Source: Tamarix chinensis
Taxonomy: Eukaryota; Streptophyta; Magnoliopsida; Caryophyllales; Tamaricaceae
Reading direction: 5' to 3'
Assembly (NCBI GenBank): GCA_030549775.1
Contig: CM060175.1
Coordinates: 36,826,318 to 36,890,317, forward strand
Length of the DNA: 64,000 nt
How positions within the stretch are numbered: position 1 is the first letter of the stretch; every line of letters starts with the position of its first letter. The notes below the pieces were generated by a model. It made no database searches and had not been told where the DNA came from. It saw only the letters and a program-made list of their open reading frames with translations. This document shows, in pieces, positions 35,486 to 49,510 of the stretch. A program made the position numbers and the translations under genes.

Positions 35486-38400
35486 TGTAAAACCCTATAT
35501 TTTTGTAATAGTTATAAAATGAAGAATTGTTGTTTTTGATAAATTTTGATAATGTTTGATCTCATTTTGGAACTATGATTGTGTTTGAGGTATATATTAA
35601 TTTGAGAAAAGATTGAAAAATTGAATGAAATAAGTTTTCAAGAGAACCAATCAACTAGTTTTAAGAACCAATTGATTGGATTTATGTTTTAGCAAAGGGT
35701 TTTGTTTGACTAAACTAATTGCCGATTGAGCGGTATGTAGAAAACTCAGCTAATCTAGCTAAACTGATCAACTAGTTTGTCGGCCTATGTAGTTTTCAAA
35801 ACTCAATTGTCTAGGGAATTTCTTGCATCAAGATGGAACTTTGATAATCTAACTTCAAGCTATTTTTGACCAATCCTTAACCTTTTTTATTATTATTCAA
35901 ATTTAGTTGTTTCTTCAAATAAATTCGAAGGCTCGATTATGACATTTGAGGTAGATGATGACCTCACCCTTTTATTTTTATTTCTCTCTCCTCTACACAC
36001 CTCAGAAACTATGCTTCAATTTCCAGATTGTTCTTGTATGGCTGGGAGATTCCCTTCCCACACCGATCTTCCATTTCCCTACTTATATTCGATATTTTAT
36101 AGATAAGATTGACCTATGTTCTCTGGAAAATCACATGCAACCTCTAAAATAGGAGTTAATTTATTCTTAATATATCAACTCATTCAACTCAAACTTAAAT
36201 TGTAAAATTAGGATGCATAACCTCACTCATTAATTAAGTTATTTGTTAGATATAATTAACCCTAATCACCCTTCATCTCACCTTGCTTTCAGCCTCTAAA
36301 ATATCTAAATCCTTAAGATCTTGTGTTAATTTTCTCTCCACTTTGAGCTTACATTCAAATTCCTTTCACTCTTCTCATCCTTTCTCTAGCTCCCTTTTGT
36401 TTCATCTTTAAGGATGAAAGAGTTAGATTTAAAAGGAAGTTGGGTTGCTCTAACTGAATCATTCTCTATCTTCCTCTTTGGAATGGTAAATATGTTATCT
36501 TTATTAATTTGTGAAAGTTGTTTGATGCATTTTGAGTTCTAATTTATTATTTTTTAAAGATTTTGGGAGTTGAAATCACTTTTTCCTCTTTAGTGAAAAA
36601 CTTTGCTAAGCATTAAGTAAGTTATTCTTACCTTTGAAATGAGATATGAATAAGCATTTTCTGTGATGTATTTTGTAAAATGTTAATTTTATATGTTTAT
36701 GTGAGAATTTAGCTTCTAATTGATACATGTCAAATTAGTTAAGAATTTTGAGAAAAAGCTAGATTATAGAGAAAATAGAGTCGATCTGCTTGAGAATGAA
36801 GCATGATTTAGTTTATGAGCTTATTGTGTATTGGTATTTTACATTAACTAGTTTTGGTTTGGATGTCGTAAGATTTTAGATTGTGAATGCCATGTAAAAT
36901 CTTTGATATATGGTGCTTAGGAACAAACTGATTGACTGATTAAGCCAAACTGATTGACTAGTCCTTATAGAAGTTAACTGGTCGTCTCAAACAAATTGAT
37001 TGGTTGGTCTATGTTGACTTTGCTAGCTCTCTATTTTAACCCATTGACTAATTTATTAGAATTGATAGACTAGTCTTTGAACTATCGACTGGTTGAACCT
37101 AATTGATTAACTTGTTCGAGGGAAATCTATGGTTTAGCTAAGTCAAACAGATCAATTGGTTTGGCCAGAGTGTGTTGTTCTATTCTTATTGGACTTGCTA
37201 AGCCTTGAGACTTTGAAAAATGCTATAATATGATCCTTTAATGATGAGAAAGCACATTTTTTCATGAATTAATGAACCTATTCGATATATTAAAGGGATC
37301 ATAATTTATGATATTCTATTTAATGACTTTAGAATATTTAATTAGTAAAATAGATTAAATATGCTATGATGAAAAGATTTTGTAGATGTGTTACATGAAT
37401 GTTTCATGGGTCTTGTATGATAACATAACCTTGGCAAACAATACACTAATTACTTAAAGTGGAAGATAATCTATTTGTGCATAGGTCTTGTTTACCTAAT
37501 CCTCGATTAGGTACTACGGGTTATTATACCTTTGAGCACTTATTAGTATCCATAAGCTTTACCTTTAGGATGGATCCTTTTAGATCTTGGTCCTTTACCT
37601 ATACTAGAAACTAATAATGTACTAGGAGATATCGATAATAAAGGGTGCGGTCACCTATGTGAGTTACTTGGCTCTAGCTAGACTTTATGTCCATTATAGG
37701 TTACTTGGTTTTATCTGAACATTATGTCTTCTAGTTTGGATAGGTTTTCATGGTATGTGAGACCATGGGGTGGTACACAATACATCGCTCATTAAGAATA
37801 AGAATAAGGATATGAATAAAAATAAGAATAAGGATAAAGATGTGGATGAAGAAAAAGGGTAAAAAAGGAAAAGGAAAAGAGAAAATAATGGCTTATACAT
37901 AAATAACCTAATGAAATTTGCAAGCTTGGGAAATAGACTAAATGGGAAATTATGTGAATGGATTATAGGATCCCTAATATGTTTTTTTGAATAACCCGCT
38001 TATAAAATTGTATATTGTTATCCATGATGTTTATGTTATGTTGATAAGTATGATGAGTCTTGATCTGTCTGAGTCTTGTGTAGCAATGTCCTGATGCATA
38101 TTATGGCCATGATAGATCATTTATACATAATTTTATGGCATAAGCATGATATGTGTTTAGTATGATAGTTGTATTATATAAGGACCTTATATGCTTGTTA
38201 CTCCCATTGAGGAGGTAACTTGGTTTACTCATACTAATGTGCATGTTTATTCGGTAGCTGCTCATTCAAAGGAGTAGAGGACCACATGTATGTTTTTGGG
38301 GATAGTTGGTAGTGGGCCTACCCTATTTTGTTATTGGGGCTTAAGAGCATGGACATCTGAAGATTATTGTTCGGTCTTTAATGAAGCAACGTTTTTAGCT

Positions 38401-38719
38401 ACACCCTACCTTCATTTTCTACCATTGTAATTCTACATTTTAGTTTAATCTTCTTTCATTTATTTGAATATTTCAAGGAATGTCCATGTACTAGTTTGTA
38501 AATAGTTTCTTTAGTACCTAATTATCATGTTTCTTGTGCACTCTTCTATTGTTTGATTTGTTTTGTTTCTCAGCTTTATATTTAACATCGGATGGGCAAC
38601 TAATTTCTATCTTATGTTAAGTGCAGTGGTAGCAACACATTTTTTCAAGGTGTGTTTATTATTTTTCCACTTCCACAATGTCTTAAAAAAATTTAGTAGT
38701 GAAAAAAGGGGGTGCTATA
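35486..38719 (+). mobile_element. LTR E, 5' LTR of a gag-only element
   Basis: Starts TGTAAAACCCTAT near 35486 and ends GGGGGTGCTATA at 38719. It contains the TACTAATTACTTAAAGTGGAAGA motif (37447-37470) shared with LTRs A and B and many copies of a short motif of the type CAACTAGTTT / GATTGGTTTG (35640-35830, 36900-37170). It is followed by a degraded primer site, so it acts as the 5' LTR. The start position is less certain than the end. Confidence 0.6.
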
Positions 38720-38721
38720 GG

Positions 38722-38734
38722 TTAGTATTAGAAC
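38722..38734 (+). other. Degraded primer binding site
   Basis: TTAGTATTAGAAC directly after LTR E is a changed form of TGGTATCAGAGC (initiator tRNA-Met site). Confidence 0.5.
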
Positions 38735-39119
38735 TTTATCTTAAAAGTGTTTCATTTGAAAATACTTTTAACTAATACATAAGTTTTTTATTTGTTTGCT
38801 TTTCCAGACACTACTTTAAAATCCTTAACAATAAAAATATTTTAAGTTGGCATGAAAGGTTGTTTTGAATGGTTTCCCAACTATTTGCTTATATAACTTA
38901 AGGCTCAAGTATTTTTAATATTAAAATGTCTATAAGTGAGAATAGGTTGGGAATGTGCCATAGATAACCTTAGTGTTGATTTGTTTTGCAAGCCTTTGTA
39001 CATAGTAAAATGGTTGTTCTTGATTAATACTAATCTTTAGGTGCCAGTGGCCACCAACAACTATTATGAGCATATTTAGGTGATAATAGAGACTATTAAT
39101 GCTTATATAAAAGGGGAGA

Positions 39120-40440
39120 TCCAAGCACCACAGCCACTGCTAGTACCATTACCCACCTAAGTTTTGGAGGATTGGATCAAGAAGTTCAAGCATCGTCAAC
39201 TACTAATTTTTAAGCGTTATGAGGACCATAATATTAAGGAAATATGGATTATAGACTTGGAGAATACCTTCAACACTTGTGGTTATTCATTAGATAAGTG
39301 GGTTGATGTGGTAGTGTACTACCTAAGGTAAAGAGCATACACATGGTGGATGAGCATCCAATGTAAAGGTGGAGAGCCTACCTTTTGGTGTGATCACCTA
39401 AATACCCATATCAAGATTAGTACTTCACTTTAGAGGGTATGAACATAGTAGGGACTTATGTACCCTTGTGTTATTACAATGAAAACCTTTATGGTGGTTG
39501 TTTAAGTGCATCATTAAGTATTTTAATAATTTGATTATTTGGTCATATAATAGAATAATGATAGCAAGGGTTATTTATGCTTCTGACATATGCAATCATC
39601 ATGTTCTTACTTTTATAAATCCATGACATTATGCTCTACCATGTCTAGAATAACATGATTAATATGAATTTTAGGTGCAGCATGAGCCAATTAATATCAG
39701 AGTTTTGTTTTAAAATTCCTTAACTTTTTAAATGTTTTAAGCTCATAAGACTGGTTGGTATGAGGGTTTTGTGTTTGAAAATCCAAAAGTTGCTTTGTAA
39801 AAATGAATTTCCTTAGCTTAGTTCAAGTAGTTAAACTAGCTAGTCTATGAGTAAGCATTAGTTTGGGTTGTGGTGTCAGCCTTCAATTATCTAATGTGAC
39901 TAACTATTACCATAAGTACTTATGTGTTCACCTGCTTTCTATTTGTGCTAATTTATGTTTGGTATTGTATCTTCTAAATCAGATGTAGCTTCTTAGGGAT
40001 TTGACGGAGAATGAAACCCAACTTTAACATATTAAACAATTGATAGAGAGGATAACCACGTATATGGAGTTCTAGGAGCAAAAGGAAGTCGAGGTTAATG
40101 AGACTCATGAATACCCATCTAAAAATAAGAGGAAGATGGTGGATGCTGGATGCTTTGGTAACGTGAAGGAAACCCATAGAGAAGGTGGCTATTTAGTACA
40201 TTCCACACCTCAAAGTGGAGCTCTGCGTTTAAGTTATCACCTTCAGAAGCACTTCAACAATAAGGGGTGTGAAAAGGACTATCTAGGGGTCGATTATTTT
40301 GGTGGCAAGGTTCAGTTCCATAGTTGTGGCAAGAAGGGGACATAGGCAGCATAAGTGTACTTATGCAAGACATAATTCTCTAGTGGCCCACTCCTATTAA
40401 TGAGATGTCAAGTTGAGAAAGTTTGAGGCATATCTCGTGG
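39120..40440 (+). pseudogene. Ty3/gypsy gag, decayed (gag-only element E-K)
   Basis: Gag coats the retrotransposon RNA in virus-like particles. At 39181-39357 one frame reads ENTFNTCGYSLDKWVDVVVYYL, one stop, then RAYTWWMSI, the core of the plant retrotransposon gag domain. Further on, 40136-40345 carries the zinc-knuckle part: KHFNNKGCEKDYLGV and then QFHSCGKKGT, forms of the two knuckles of gypsy gag (HFxCKxCGK and CxxCGKxGH) with some metal-binding residues lost. Between them (about 39660-40000) the sequence is out of frame. No protease, reverse transcriptase or integrase follows; about 250 bp later comes the 3' end of the interior. The same architecture appears in the interiors at 57713-58649 and 53808-54283. 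Confidence 0.72.
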
Positions 40441-40444
40441 AGCA

Positions 40445-40681
40445 TGATGCAAATGTTCATTCCAGTAGTTCTTAAACTTGAGACTTGTTTTTAACCATTG
40501 GTCAATTTCTTTCTTTGCTTAGCATGTTCTCTTTTGAGGGGCGATGATACCCCATTACTTGTTTTAAGTGCAGTGTACTATTTTTGTTACTTGTTGGCTT
40601 AAGGTTATGAAAATTTTTTTAGCTTGCAATGAGGTTTCATTTTGAAGACTTCTTGGATGAAGTTTCTTTTAAGGAAGTAGT
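40445..40681 (+). other. 3' end of interior with polypurine remnant
   Basis: The stretch GGCTTAAGGTTATGAAAA...GCTTGCAATGAGGTTTCATTTTG...GAAGTTTCTTTTAAGGAAGTAG matches the ends of the two minus-strand interiors (before LTRs G and H). AAGGAAG is a weak polypurine tract where LTR G has AAGGGGG. Confidence 0.65.
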
Positions 40682-41327
40682 TATAGAATACCAATCTTAA
40701 AATTTCTTAAAAATGTGTTTAAAATTATATTAATATAGGACTTAAAATGAAAATTTAAAATTTCACCGATACCAATCACTTGATTTCTTAAATAGGTCAG
40801 CCGATATGTCCAACGATGATCATTTTCATTTTCTATAGCACTAGTTGGCTAGTTTTACTAAACCCATTGACTGGTAAATATATGATTTTTATTCTATTTT
40901 ACTTTGATTCTCTTTCCAATGCTTATAGAAACTTTTGAATAGTATTTTTTGGTGCTTTGATCATTCTTTGGCATTATTTTTTCATTAAATAGACCATTAT
41001 ATGATTTTATTTAGCTAAAAGTCTCCTAAAATAACATTTAAGGTACTTTTGTCACCTAGCTCTTCTCCTCTCTCCTTTTTTCTTCTTCTTCTTCTTCTTT
41101 TCTCCTTCATTCATGTAGCACTCCTTACCCTTCTTGTTGCTTTGTCTTGGTCTTAGTTTTTCTTGACTTCATCCTTCCTAGCCCTTGCATTATGATTTAG
41201 TTTCTTTACACCATTACACCTAACACTCCATGCCACCCTTGCCAGTCAACTCCCTATTCTTTCCCTTCCTTCTTTTCATTCGACCTATAAATCCTTACTA
41301 GACCTCTTCATATCATTTTCCTCTCCT
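40682..41327 (+). mobile_element. LTR K, 3' LTR start of the gag-only element, truncated
   Basis: Begins TATAGAATACC and then TTAAAATTTCTTAAAAATG...TTAAAATTATATTAATATA, which matches the start of LTR I read on the minus strand. It runs into a CT-rich zone (41060-41320) and stops where gypsy integrase coding begins, so it was cut by another element or a deletion. Confidence 0.6.
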
Positions 41328-42321
41328 TTTAGCATGCTCATTAAATTCTCTATAGTTATGAGATTTATCCAAGATCTGCCTAGAACACAAATAGCTAAAT
41401 ATTCTTTTATGGTTGCAGTATACGATTTTTCTAAAATAGCTTACTTCATTCCATGTACTAAAATTGATGACGCTGCACATGCTGCTGACTTGTATTGTAA
41501 AAAAAAAATCAGAACTATATGATATTCATAAAAATATTATTTAAGTTAGAGATGTCAATATTCTTATTAAATTTTTGAAGACATTATGGCACATGATAGG
41601 CACCAAGTTGTTATTTAGTAACTTACATCATCCAAAAATAAATGGATAAATGGAATTTCCAAATTATACTCTTGAAACTTTTTGAAGAGGATTGATAAGT
41701 AACAGTGATAGAGATTGGGATACTAGCTTCATCATGAAGAGTTTTCTTATAATTTTAGTCCTTTAACTACTACTCACTATAATCCATTTAAGAATGTGTA
41801 TTGGATGAATCCATACACGCAAGTTGATATGGTACCCTTGATGAATGTTTTCTTTAAAAACTATGAGAATAAGGAACAAGTTGAATTCTTTTAAAAGCTT
41901 CATCAACAAATCAGGGGAAACATATAATTAGCCAATAAATGATACCAAAATATTGCTATAAATATTGCACTCAAAAGAACTTTTATCCTAGTGATTTATT
42001 TTTTTACATTTTAAAAAAGAAATATTCCATAATTTAAGAAAACATAAATTAATTCCAAGAGTAGAGAGACCATTTGAAATCCTTAGAAAATTTGGATAAA
42101 GTGATTATAAACTTGAAGTTTTAGAATCTTATGGCAATATTTCAAGGAAATTTACTATTGTTAGTTTGCCTCTGAATTATAGTGATATCATTTTGAGGAT
42201 AAATTCTTCTCAAGTTGGGGAGAATGATGTAGATGCATCTATGGAATCTCAAAATAATAAATAATTAAAATACTTTGTCATGGAGCCTATTACAATATTT
42301 GTCTTTGATAATAATATTAAT
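41328..42321 (+). pseudogene. Ty3/gypsy integrase and polyprotein C-terminus, decayed
   Basis: The 41334-41522 frame reads DLPRTQIAKYSFMVAVYDFS and then AYFIPCTKIDDAAHAADLY, the first-Asp part of a gypsy integrase core (family form PLP-TQ...D-FSKMAHFIPC). Later, in shifting frames, come KTLWHMIGTKLLFS, a degraded HP-TDGQ-E stretch (41630-41660), SPLTTTHYNPFKNVYWMNP, and the C-terminal RPFEILRKFG and INSSQVGENDVDAS before the final stop near 42262. There are many stops and frameshifts. The rest of pol, upstream, is missing. Lineage is not certain; the C-terminal phrasing resembles chromovirus-type gypsy elements. After it, 42263-42321 is non-coding and leads to the duplication TTAAT of LTR F. 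Confidence 0.8.
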
Positions 42322-45298
42322 TATAACACCCCTAATTTTAGGACAAAAAAAATCCATTTTAAGACAATGTAGAAGCGATTGAAAAATAGAATTAGGGAAT
42401 GTTACCACTACATAAACTATGAGAAAGGAGTGATCATCACCTAACCATATTAGAATTCCTCTTATAGTGACCACATAATTTCTGGTTAGTAAGATAGTTT
42501 AGTCAACCACGCCCTATTTTCCACCATAAACAAAAGTTATGGCAGCACAAGATAATCATAATGGGATAATGAACCTATAATACAAGGTCAAGATACAATG
42601 AAGGGGCTTTCTTTAAGGATACCACACCCACAACACATCGAGTGCACCTACCTCCAAAATTAGGATACCACACCCACCATACATGGTTGAAGTACACCAT
42701 GGGGTTTTAAAATAGGATACCTCACCTGCCACACTTAGAATATCTTCGCCGCAAGGGCTAAAAGGTAGGGATACCACACCTACCTCAGTAATGAACAACA
42801 CGAAGTACCAAGGTGCTTGTACTAGGATACCTCACCAACATTAACCCGTACTAGACACTGATGCAATGTCGTCTTGCTACAGTATAATCCTATACCTCAA
42901 ATATATGTGCATGCCCCCTACCGACCACAACGCGGTAGAGAAGGAAATAGGAATTGTATGAAAGATAAAAAAAAACAAGGGTAACCCATCCACTAACTCC
43001 TATTAACTCCCCTGAGGGTTTAAAAAAAGAGACTGGAATGAAATCTTAAACCATTAATTTATGTATATACAATATCACAAATCACAACAAGTCCACACAT
43101 AACAAAGTTGGGTGTTTCTAAGTGATAACACCAAATACAATTAAAATTCCATATTTAACCAATTAGACATTTCCTAGTAATAACACCAAATACATCTCAA
43201 GGCATTAAAGCCAACAATAGGGTGTTTAGAGATAACACCAAACTTACATAAGGCATAAAAGCCACTAATTAAGTGTTAAGGATAACATCAAACTCAACCA
43301 AAACCAAATCTCAAATACCATCATGTTGGTTCATATTAAATTAGGTTAATCATGGTTGAAATTATAATTAGAATGTTGAAAATGCATGGAAGAATTGACA
43401 CAAAAGGCCAAAGAGAAACATAACAAATCATAACAAAATAGATGGCCTCTAGTCGGACAAGTCAATCGATCCTTAGATCAGTCAACTTGTTTGATTGTAC
43501 CAAACCTGGACTAAAAAAAAAACTAGAGCACCAGTCAATAGGTTGGCCTCCTGATATACTATTTATAAGACTTGGTCAATGAGTTTAAGTATAGAAAAAC
43601 CATTATGGCCTACATAAAAACTGATTGATGGGCTTGACCAGCCGATCGAATGGTCATAACGACCAGTCGATTTGTTTGGTCCAATAAGTTTATGGATCTA
43701 AGGAGAGACCAAACCACCTAGATCTATAGAGAAACCAAACAATGGGTTTGATCCACTAATTGACTATTCATCAAAACAAATTGACTAGTTTACCAAACCA
43801 AATGATTATTCTAGCGACCAACCAATATAAAAATCCAAACCATTCGATTACTTGCAAAACCAGTTGATTGGTTTGAGGAATCGATTGACCGACCTGGGTA
43901 AAATACAACACACACTTGTGAAACACACACCAAATTTTGCCATATCAGTTCTATCAAGCTTCTATGTCACAACACACATAAAAATACATGCTTCACATAT
44001 AGAATCACATGGACACATAGTAATATACACATTTTAACCAAATCATGCTTAAACTACCCATTTATGCTAAAAAGTCAAGGAATCTCAATAATACTTAATT
44101 GAGAAGAGCTAAACCACATTCTCAAAATATGGAACAAAATTAGTTCATACACACATAATTACTAACACATGAAATTCCAATATACCACATAACCTAATTA
44201 TCTTAAAGATAAGAATACCTTACCTTAAAGCAATTCTTCTAGCATGAAACCCCTACTAGATGGCCTATGTAGTAGAACTTTGATTCTTAAGAGAACTACA
44301 GTAAAAACCATTAGAAATCCTATTCTAAAACTTCATTCAAACCAAGAAATTTAGAAGAAGGAAAGAAACACAAAACACCACCTTTAGAATCAAAGTAGGG
44401 TGTTAAAAGAGAAGTTGAGTTTTCCAACTTTTCTCAACCTTAATTCTTACTTTCTTAATGAAACTAAGATAGATCTAAAACTAAGATTGGAAGAAGATAA
44501 AGGTACACAAGGCTTGCATAATTCAAAAGAAAAAACCAAAGAGGATCTCTATTTTTCTCAATATAAGGAAGAAGAGAGGAAAAATAGAAAGGTTTTCAAC
44601 ACTTAGTGAGAATTTGACAAGAAGAAAGGATAAGAGAGGAAGAACATGAGTGTGGAATGAAGATAGATCAGCAAAAAGAACACAAGGAAAAGGAGGGATG
44701 AGATTGGTGAGGTTGAGTGTGGCAAAATGAGAAGTGAAGGATAACTTGATGAGGTGGTGAGGGAGTGAGTGCAGTAAGATGTGGGTATGCAAGTGGGTTG
44801 GCAAGTTAAGGGAGATTCCATAAAGTTAATAAATGCTTCCCCATCTGGCAAAAGAGTGAAAAAGAGTTGAGGGAAAAAAGGAGAAAGGACACTGGGTCCA
44901 AATGTGGATTTGTGGTCAAATTTTGCTAATTAAAGTTATGCAATGGTTTAACTAATATGAAAATAATACTAGAATACTAAAACATTATTATTAGCATAAT
45001 TGAATTCAAATCATAAGTTTTTGTAATCATTTGATATAAATTTGAAATCATAAATGGATATGAAATCATAGGCAAACCAATCGATTAAGTTGGGCAAACT
45101 AGTCAATTGGTTTGTTGAAAATAATAATATAAATTTCTATAGCACATTTGTCAATTGGTTATGCAAACCAGTAGACTAGAATGATAGAAATTCACATTTT
45201 TATTAGAATTTTAATCCCATTGCAAAACAAAAACTCATTTATTTTATATTATCAAAAATCTAAATATAATTGGAAGGATTTAGGGATGAGGTATTGCA
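42322..45298 (-). mobile_element. Solo LTR F
   Basis: On the minus strand it starts TGCAATACCTCATCC at 45298 and ends AGGGGTGTTATA at 42322, 2977 bp. The duplication TTAAT is present at 42317-42321 and 45299-45303. Inside are repeats of the type GATAACACCAAA...CATA (43110-43300), of the type GGATACCACACC (42600-42840), and a cluster of GATTGGTTTG-like motifs (43440-43900). It is the same superfamily as G, H and I but shorter. No interior remains. Confidence 0.87.
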
Positions 45299-45303
45299 TT
45301 AAT

Positions 45304-48300
45304 AATCTGACTACCCTTAACAAGTGTACTTTAATTAAGTATTCATATTTGAAAGGAGAAGATTATTGCACTTTAAGATGTCAACATATATAATATTTCA
45401 ATTGGTACAACTTATTAAAAGTCAAAAGTGGTGATTATGCATGGAAGTAAAAAAAATAATTCAAAGAGACCTAGTTATCATTTTTTTAAAAGAAATTAGT
45501 GCTTTTGTTTTTTTTGCTCCATCTAATAATTATCTATGTATGATTATGATAACTTTTCATTCAAATCATCTAGTATATAGGTTAGTGCTATGTGGCTTTA
45601 CTAGTTAGTGAGCTAGTTAGCCATGCTTATATTACGATTTCTACCTTAGTGTGCTGCTTAGAATATTGCTACTACCTATATAATATTATAGTTCAACACC
45701 ATGTAAAGTGATGAACATCAATCATTTAGAACATTATATAAGTAATCCACTTGGTTATTTTTCTTTTTTTGTGAGTGAATTTCTAACTAAAACTACTTGA
45801 TCTAATATTAGATAACACAAGTTTAATGTCTTCTTGGAGAAACATTTAAGGCTTAAAGTTTTAAGTTCTTCCTTGAATCTTGTTTGAATATTCTTATCAT
45901 TCTTTAAATAATCCTTGAATCAAGCTTGAAGATTCATATCATTGATTCAATGTTCCTAAAATATAGCTTGAAGATTCACACCCTTCTTTCCACCTTCAAC
46001 CATTTAACACCTTCTTATCTTTGCATCTTTGAATATTCCAAACATTGAGGAAGAGTTCACACCAAATACTCCACTCCTTTACCCCATTTTTATTTGAACC
46101 AAACCCATTCATAAAGCAACATCAACATCAAACTCCTCCCCCTAGTTGTCTTCCTTCATTTCTATTCTTCACCTCCTTCTCCCTTACACCATCTCTTATT
46201 TTGTTTTTCTTCCATCAAGCCATCACCACCTACACCACTAGGTTATATACTCCTCTGCACTCCTATTTATTTATTTTCCCCAGTTGACACTCAACCATAT
46301 TCTTCCTCCTCCTAAAAACATTTCCCATTACCCTACTCTTTTTTTGACAGAATCACCAACAATCAACATCATTCACTGTTACCCTCTCTTGCCACCATTA
46401 ACCATCGTCACCTTAATTACCTTAGCCTAACTCCATTGGTAGGAAACATTAACATCATCTAATCCTTTATTCTCCCTTTCTTCTTCATCTTATTCTTCCT
46501 AGCCATCATTATTGATGCCCTAAATGCCCATGTTTCTTGTTTCATTCATCATACATCGAATCACCCTCTCTCACACAATTTTTCATCCTTCTTGCACAAC
46601 CTGTACACCACTCCTCACGTAATTTTACATCCTTCCCCACATAGCCATACATAATTATGCTCCTTTACATGCACCCTTTCCATCCCCTCCCCATCATCTA
46701 ATTTCTACCTCCTTCATGACATTCCTTCACCATCTATCACCACTACCCTAATCCCTAAATTTTATTCCTTTAGCCTTGAGTAACAACTAGAACCTTCACC
46801 ACAAAACTCTACCCTCGATTACCTCTTTGCCTACCCCTTGCCTTGCTACTTCAAATCTATTGTCATCTCTCCCCTCCACAACCCACCTCCTCACAAGCAT
46901 ATTCAACCATATCAAGAACCAACAACCACCCTCACTACTCTTCTCCTTGATAAATTGAGCCCCCTACATGCATGAATCAAACTATCCACCCTAGACAAAC
47001 TAATTTCCACCTCTTTCTCCAATGCTCTATTTTCCAATCATTTTAAGTATTTTTGTAAATTTAGTTTGTTATATATTTTAATACAAATTGATATTTTACA
47101 AGTTAGATACATTTTTGATTAATGTTGGTTTCTATTTTTAGGAGAAAACATTATTTAGTGGGGCCAATTAACTATTATTAGATTAATTTGTTTGTGCTTT
47201 TACTAGATATCAATTAACTTTCTGCTTTACTAAAATGTTAAATATCACATGATAGTATATTAAGGATTTGATATATTAACTGTATAAAAAATGGTTGTTT
47301 TGTTATAATTATTTATCAAACAATCATAATATGAAATTCAGTAAAATGGAGCATGTTAAGTTGAGTATAATATTGTGTGTACAAAGATATGGTAAATTGG
47401 GTTTAGTGTTAGAAATAAATAATATACATTGTGTAATTCTAATATTATAAGCAAATCATAATTAGGTGTATTTTGGCATTATTTTTATCCTTGTATACCC
47501 TAGAGGTATTTTGCTCATTTTAAGAATAGAAGGATATGTACTCAGATAATCATGCCTAATATGTATTAATTAATTCTTAGTATAGATAAATATGCTATTT
47601 GATGATTTAGAAACATAAGGTAAAGTTTAACGTACTTAATTATGTATAAGGGTAAAATATTTATTTATTACGTCTATTAATATATTTACTTGATAAATTA
47701 TTTTTGATTATTATATCTTAGATTTTTCATGAAAAATTATTAAATAAAATGGTTTTAATAGTTGAAATGGTTGATAATGTTGTAGGTATGGTTTCAAGGA
47801 CATTTAGGTCATTTTTGACCTAATGCCACTAGATATGAATAATAAATCCAATGATGGCCTTGGTGTATTATCATGTTGAATTAGTATGACTTTGATTTTG
47901 ATTGCCTTGAATCAATACAAATGAGAAAAATGGCTAAATATGGGAATGTGAATAATTGATATATTATTTGATATATGTGATAATCTTATGAAAATATTAA
48001 TATTTAAAGTAAAAGACCTTGAGATAAGGAATAGTGTCTCTTTAGGCATCACTACCCTAAAGATGTGGTTTATCCCATTATTGATTATGGATCTCTACTT
48101 TTGTTTCTTAATGCTGAAGCTTTGCCCCGTATTTTACACTATTTAGCTCTATAGACTTTTCAGAGGGTATTTATACATATGAATGGAGGATACCAGGTTA
48201 TATTGGCGTGTTGGTATGACTAGAGTGTCTTTGTGTCTCTAGAGTGGTATAATATCCCCTCAAGAAAATGAAAAAAATATAAATATTTGTTATTGGTTCA

Positions 48301-49231
48301 AAATGACTATTAGGTTGGTTTGGCGGTAGCCTTTGGGCCTACTTGTGGCTTGTTAGTAGTTTTCATGCCTACCTCTAGTTTGATAGTATCCTTCATGCTT
48401 ACCAATGGATTTGTAGTAACCTTCATGTATATCTATTATTGGAAATTAGCTTTAATCCCTACCTATTTTTTGATAGCAACCTTCATTTCCTACTTATGGT
48501 TGGTAGTAATCTTTTTGCCTACCAATAGTTTTTTGAAATTTATTGGTATGGATGTTAACTTAACATGATATATTGTGAATGTTTTGGTCATTGTGTTTAG
48601 ATCGGTTATGATCAACACTTCATAGAGCATCCCTAGGATGCTTGATAGGTAAGTCTCATTATGCTCTAAATAAGCATGCATAAGCAGTATGTCACCTTGG
48701 TGATATTTGTTTATCTATCATTCATATCATATTTTGGTCATCACATGTATATTTTAGTATTATATATCATGTCCTCCTATGGCATCATCTATATATTACA
48801 TATGATCTTTTCATATTTAGTTTTATATAGTGGGTTACATTATATTATTATACTAATTGATTCCATTTCATCATCATTACATATTCAATCGGCAATGGTG
48901 ACTTTATAGGTTAGCATGTGAGATAAGCTTTAACATTATTAAATTAGGTTGACAATTAGGACTATCTGATATCCTACCTGACATCTTTTGATTTGGATAT
49001 TCGTGGACTCTTATGTTCTTTTGTATTTCATCTCATTTGAATTTTGTAACCAATGATTGTTTATTTTTATTGGGATGATATTAATCTACTTTGTTCTCTC
49101 TATTCTAGTTTCTATAATTTTATTATTAATTTAAGTAGAGAAATATTGTGGCAATAACACCCTATATTTTTACTATTTCTATAAGTAACTCTTTAAATAA
49201 AATTTTTAATTCTTAAATGGGTTGTGCTATA
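45304..49231 (+). mobile_element. Degenerate plus-strand LTR-like region (J)
   Basis: It ends with AATTCTTAAATGGGTTGTGCTATA at 49231, like the ends of LTRs B and E. It has a CT-rich zone at 46040-47040 (as in LTRs A, B, E) and an ATATTTAAAGTAAAAGACC motif near 48005. A GCCTACC/GTAGTAACCTTCATG short repeat occupies 48320-48530. I cannot place the start; it lies somewhere in the 700 bp after LTR F. There is no coding sequence. Confidence 0.4.
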
Positions 49232-49510
49232 GTGGTTCTTAAGGGGAAAATGGGTTGTTTGGTTTCCTATTGGAAATGTAAGATAATGCCTCAACAAAGA
49301 TGGTGTATTTGATTGTGTTAGATGACTTAATGAGGAAGGACTATAAACAATTAAGTGTAAATCACTAGTGAATATTCATTGTCATATAAAGAAAAACCCC
49401 ATCAATATTTTCAACATCTAGATGCATGAAACCCATTCAAAGGTGATCATAATTGTAGAGGTTTTGTGGAAATGCTTTGGAGAAAAGGGGAAGCCTAGAA
49501 ATAGAGGAGG
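49232..49510. other. Spacer between J and LTR G
   Basis: About 280 bp with no motif recognised. It follows the J end and could be a remnant of interior sequence, but no gag motif is readable. Confidence 0.4.
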
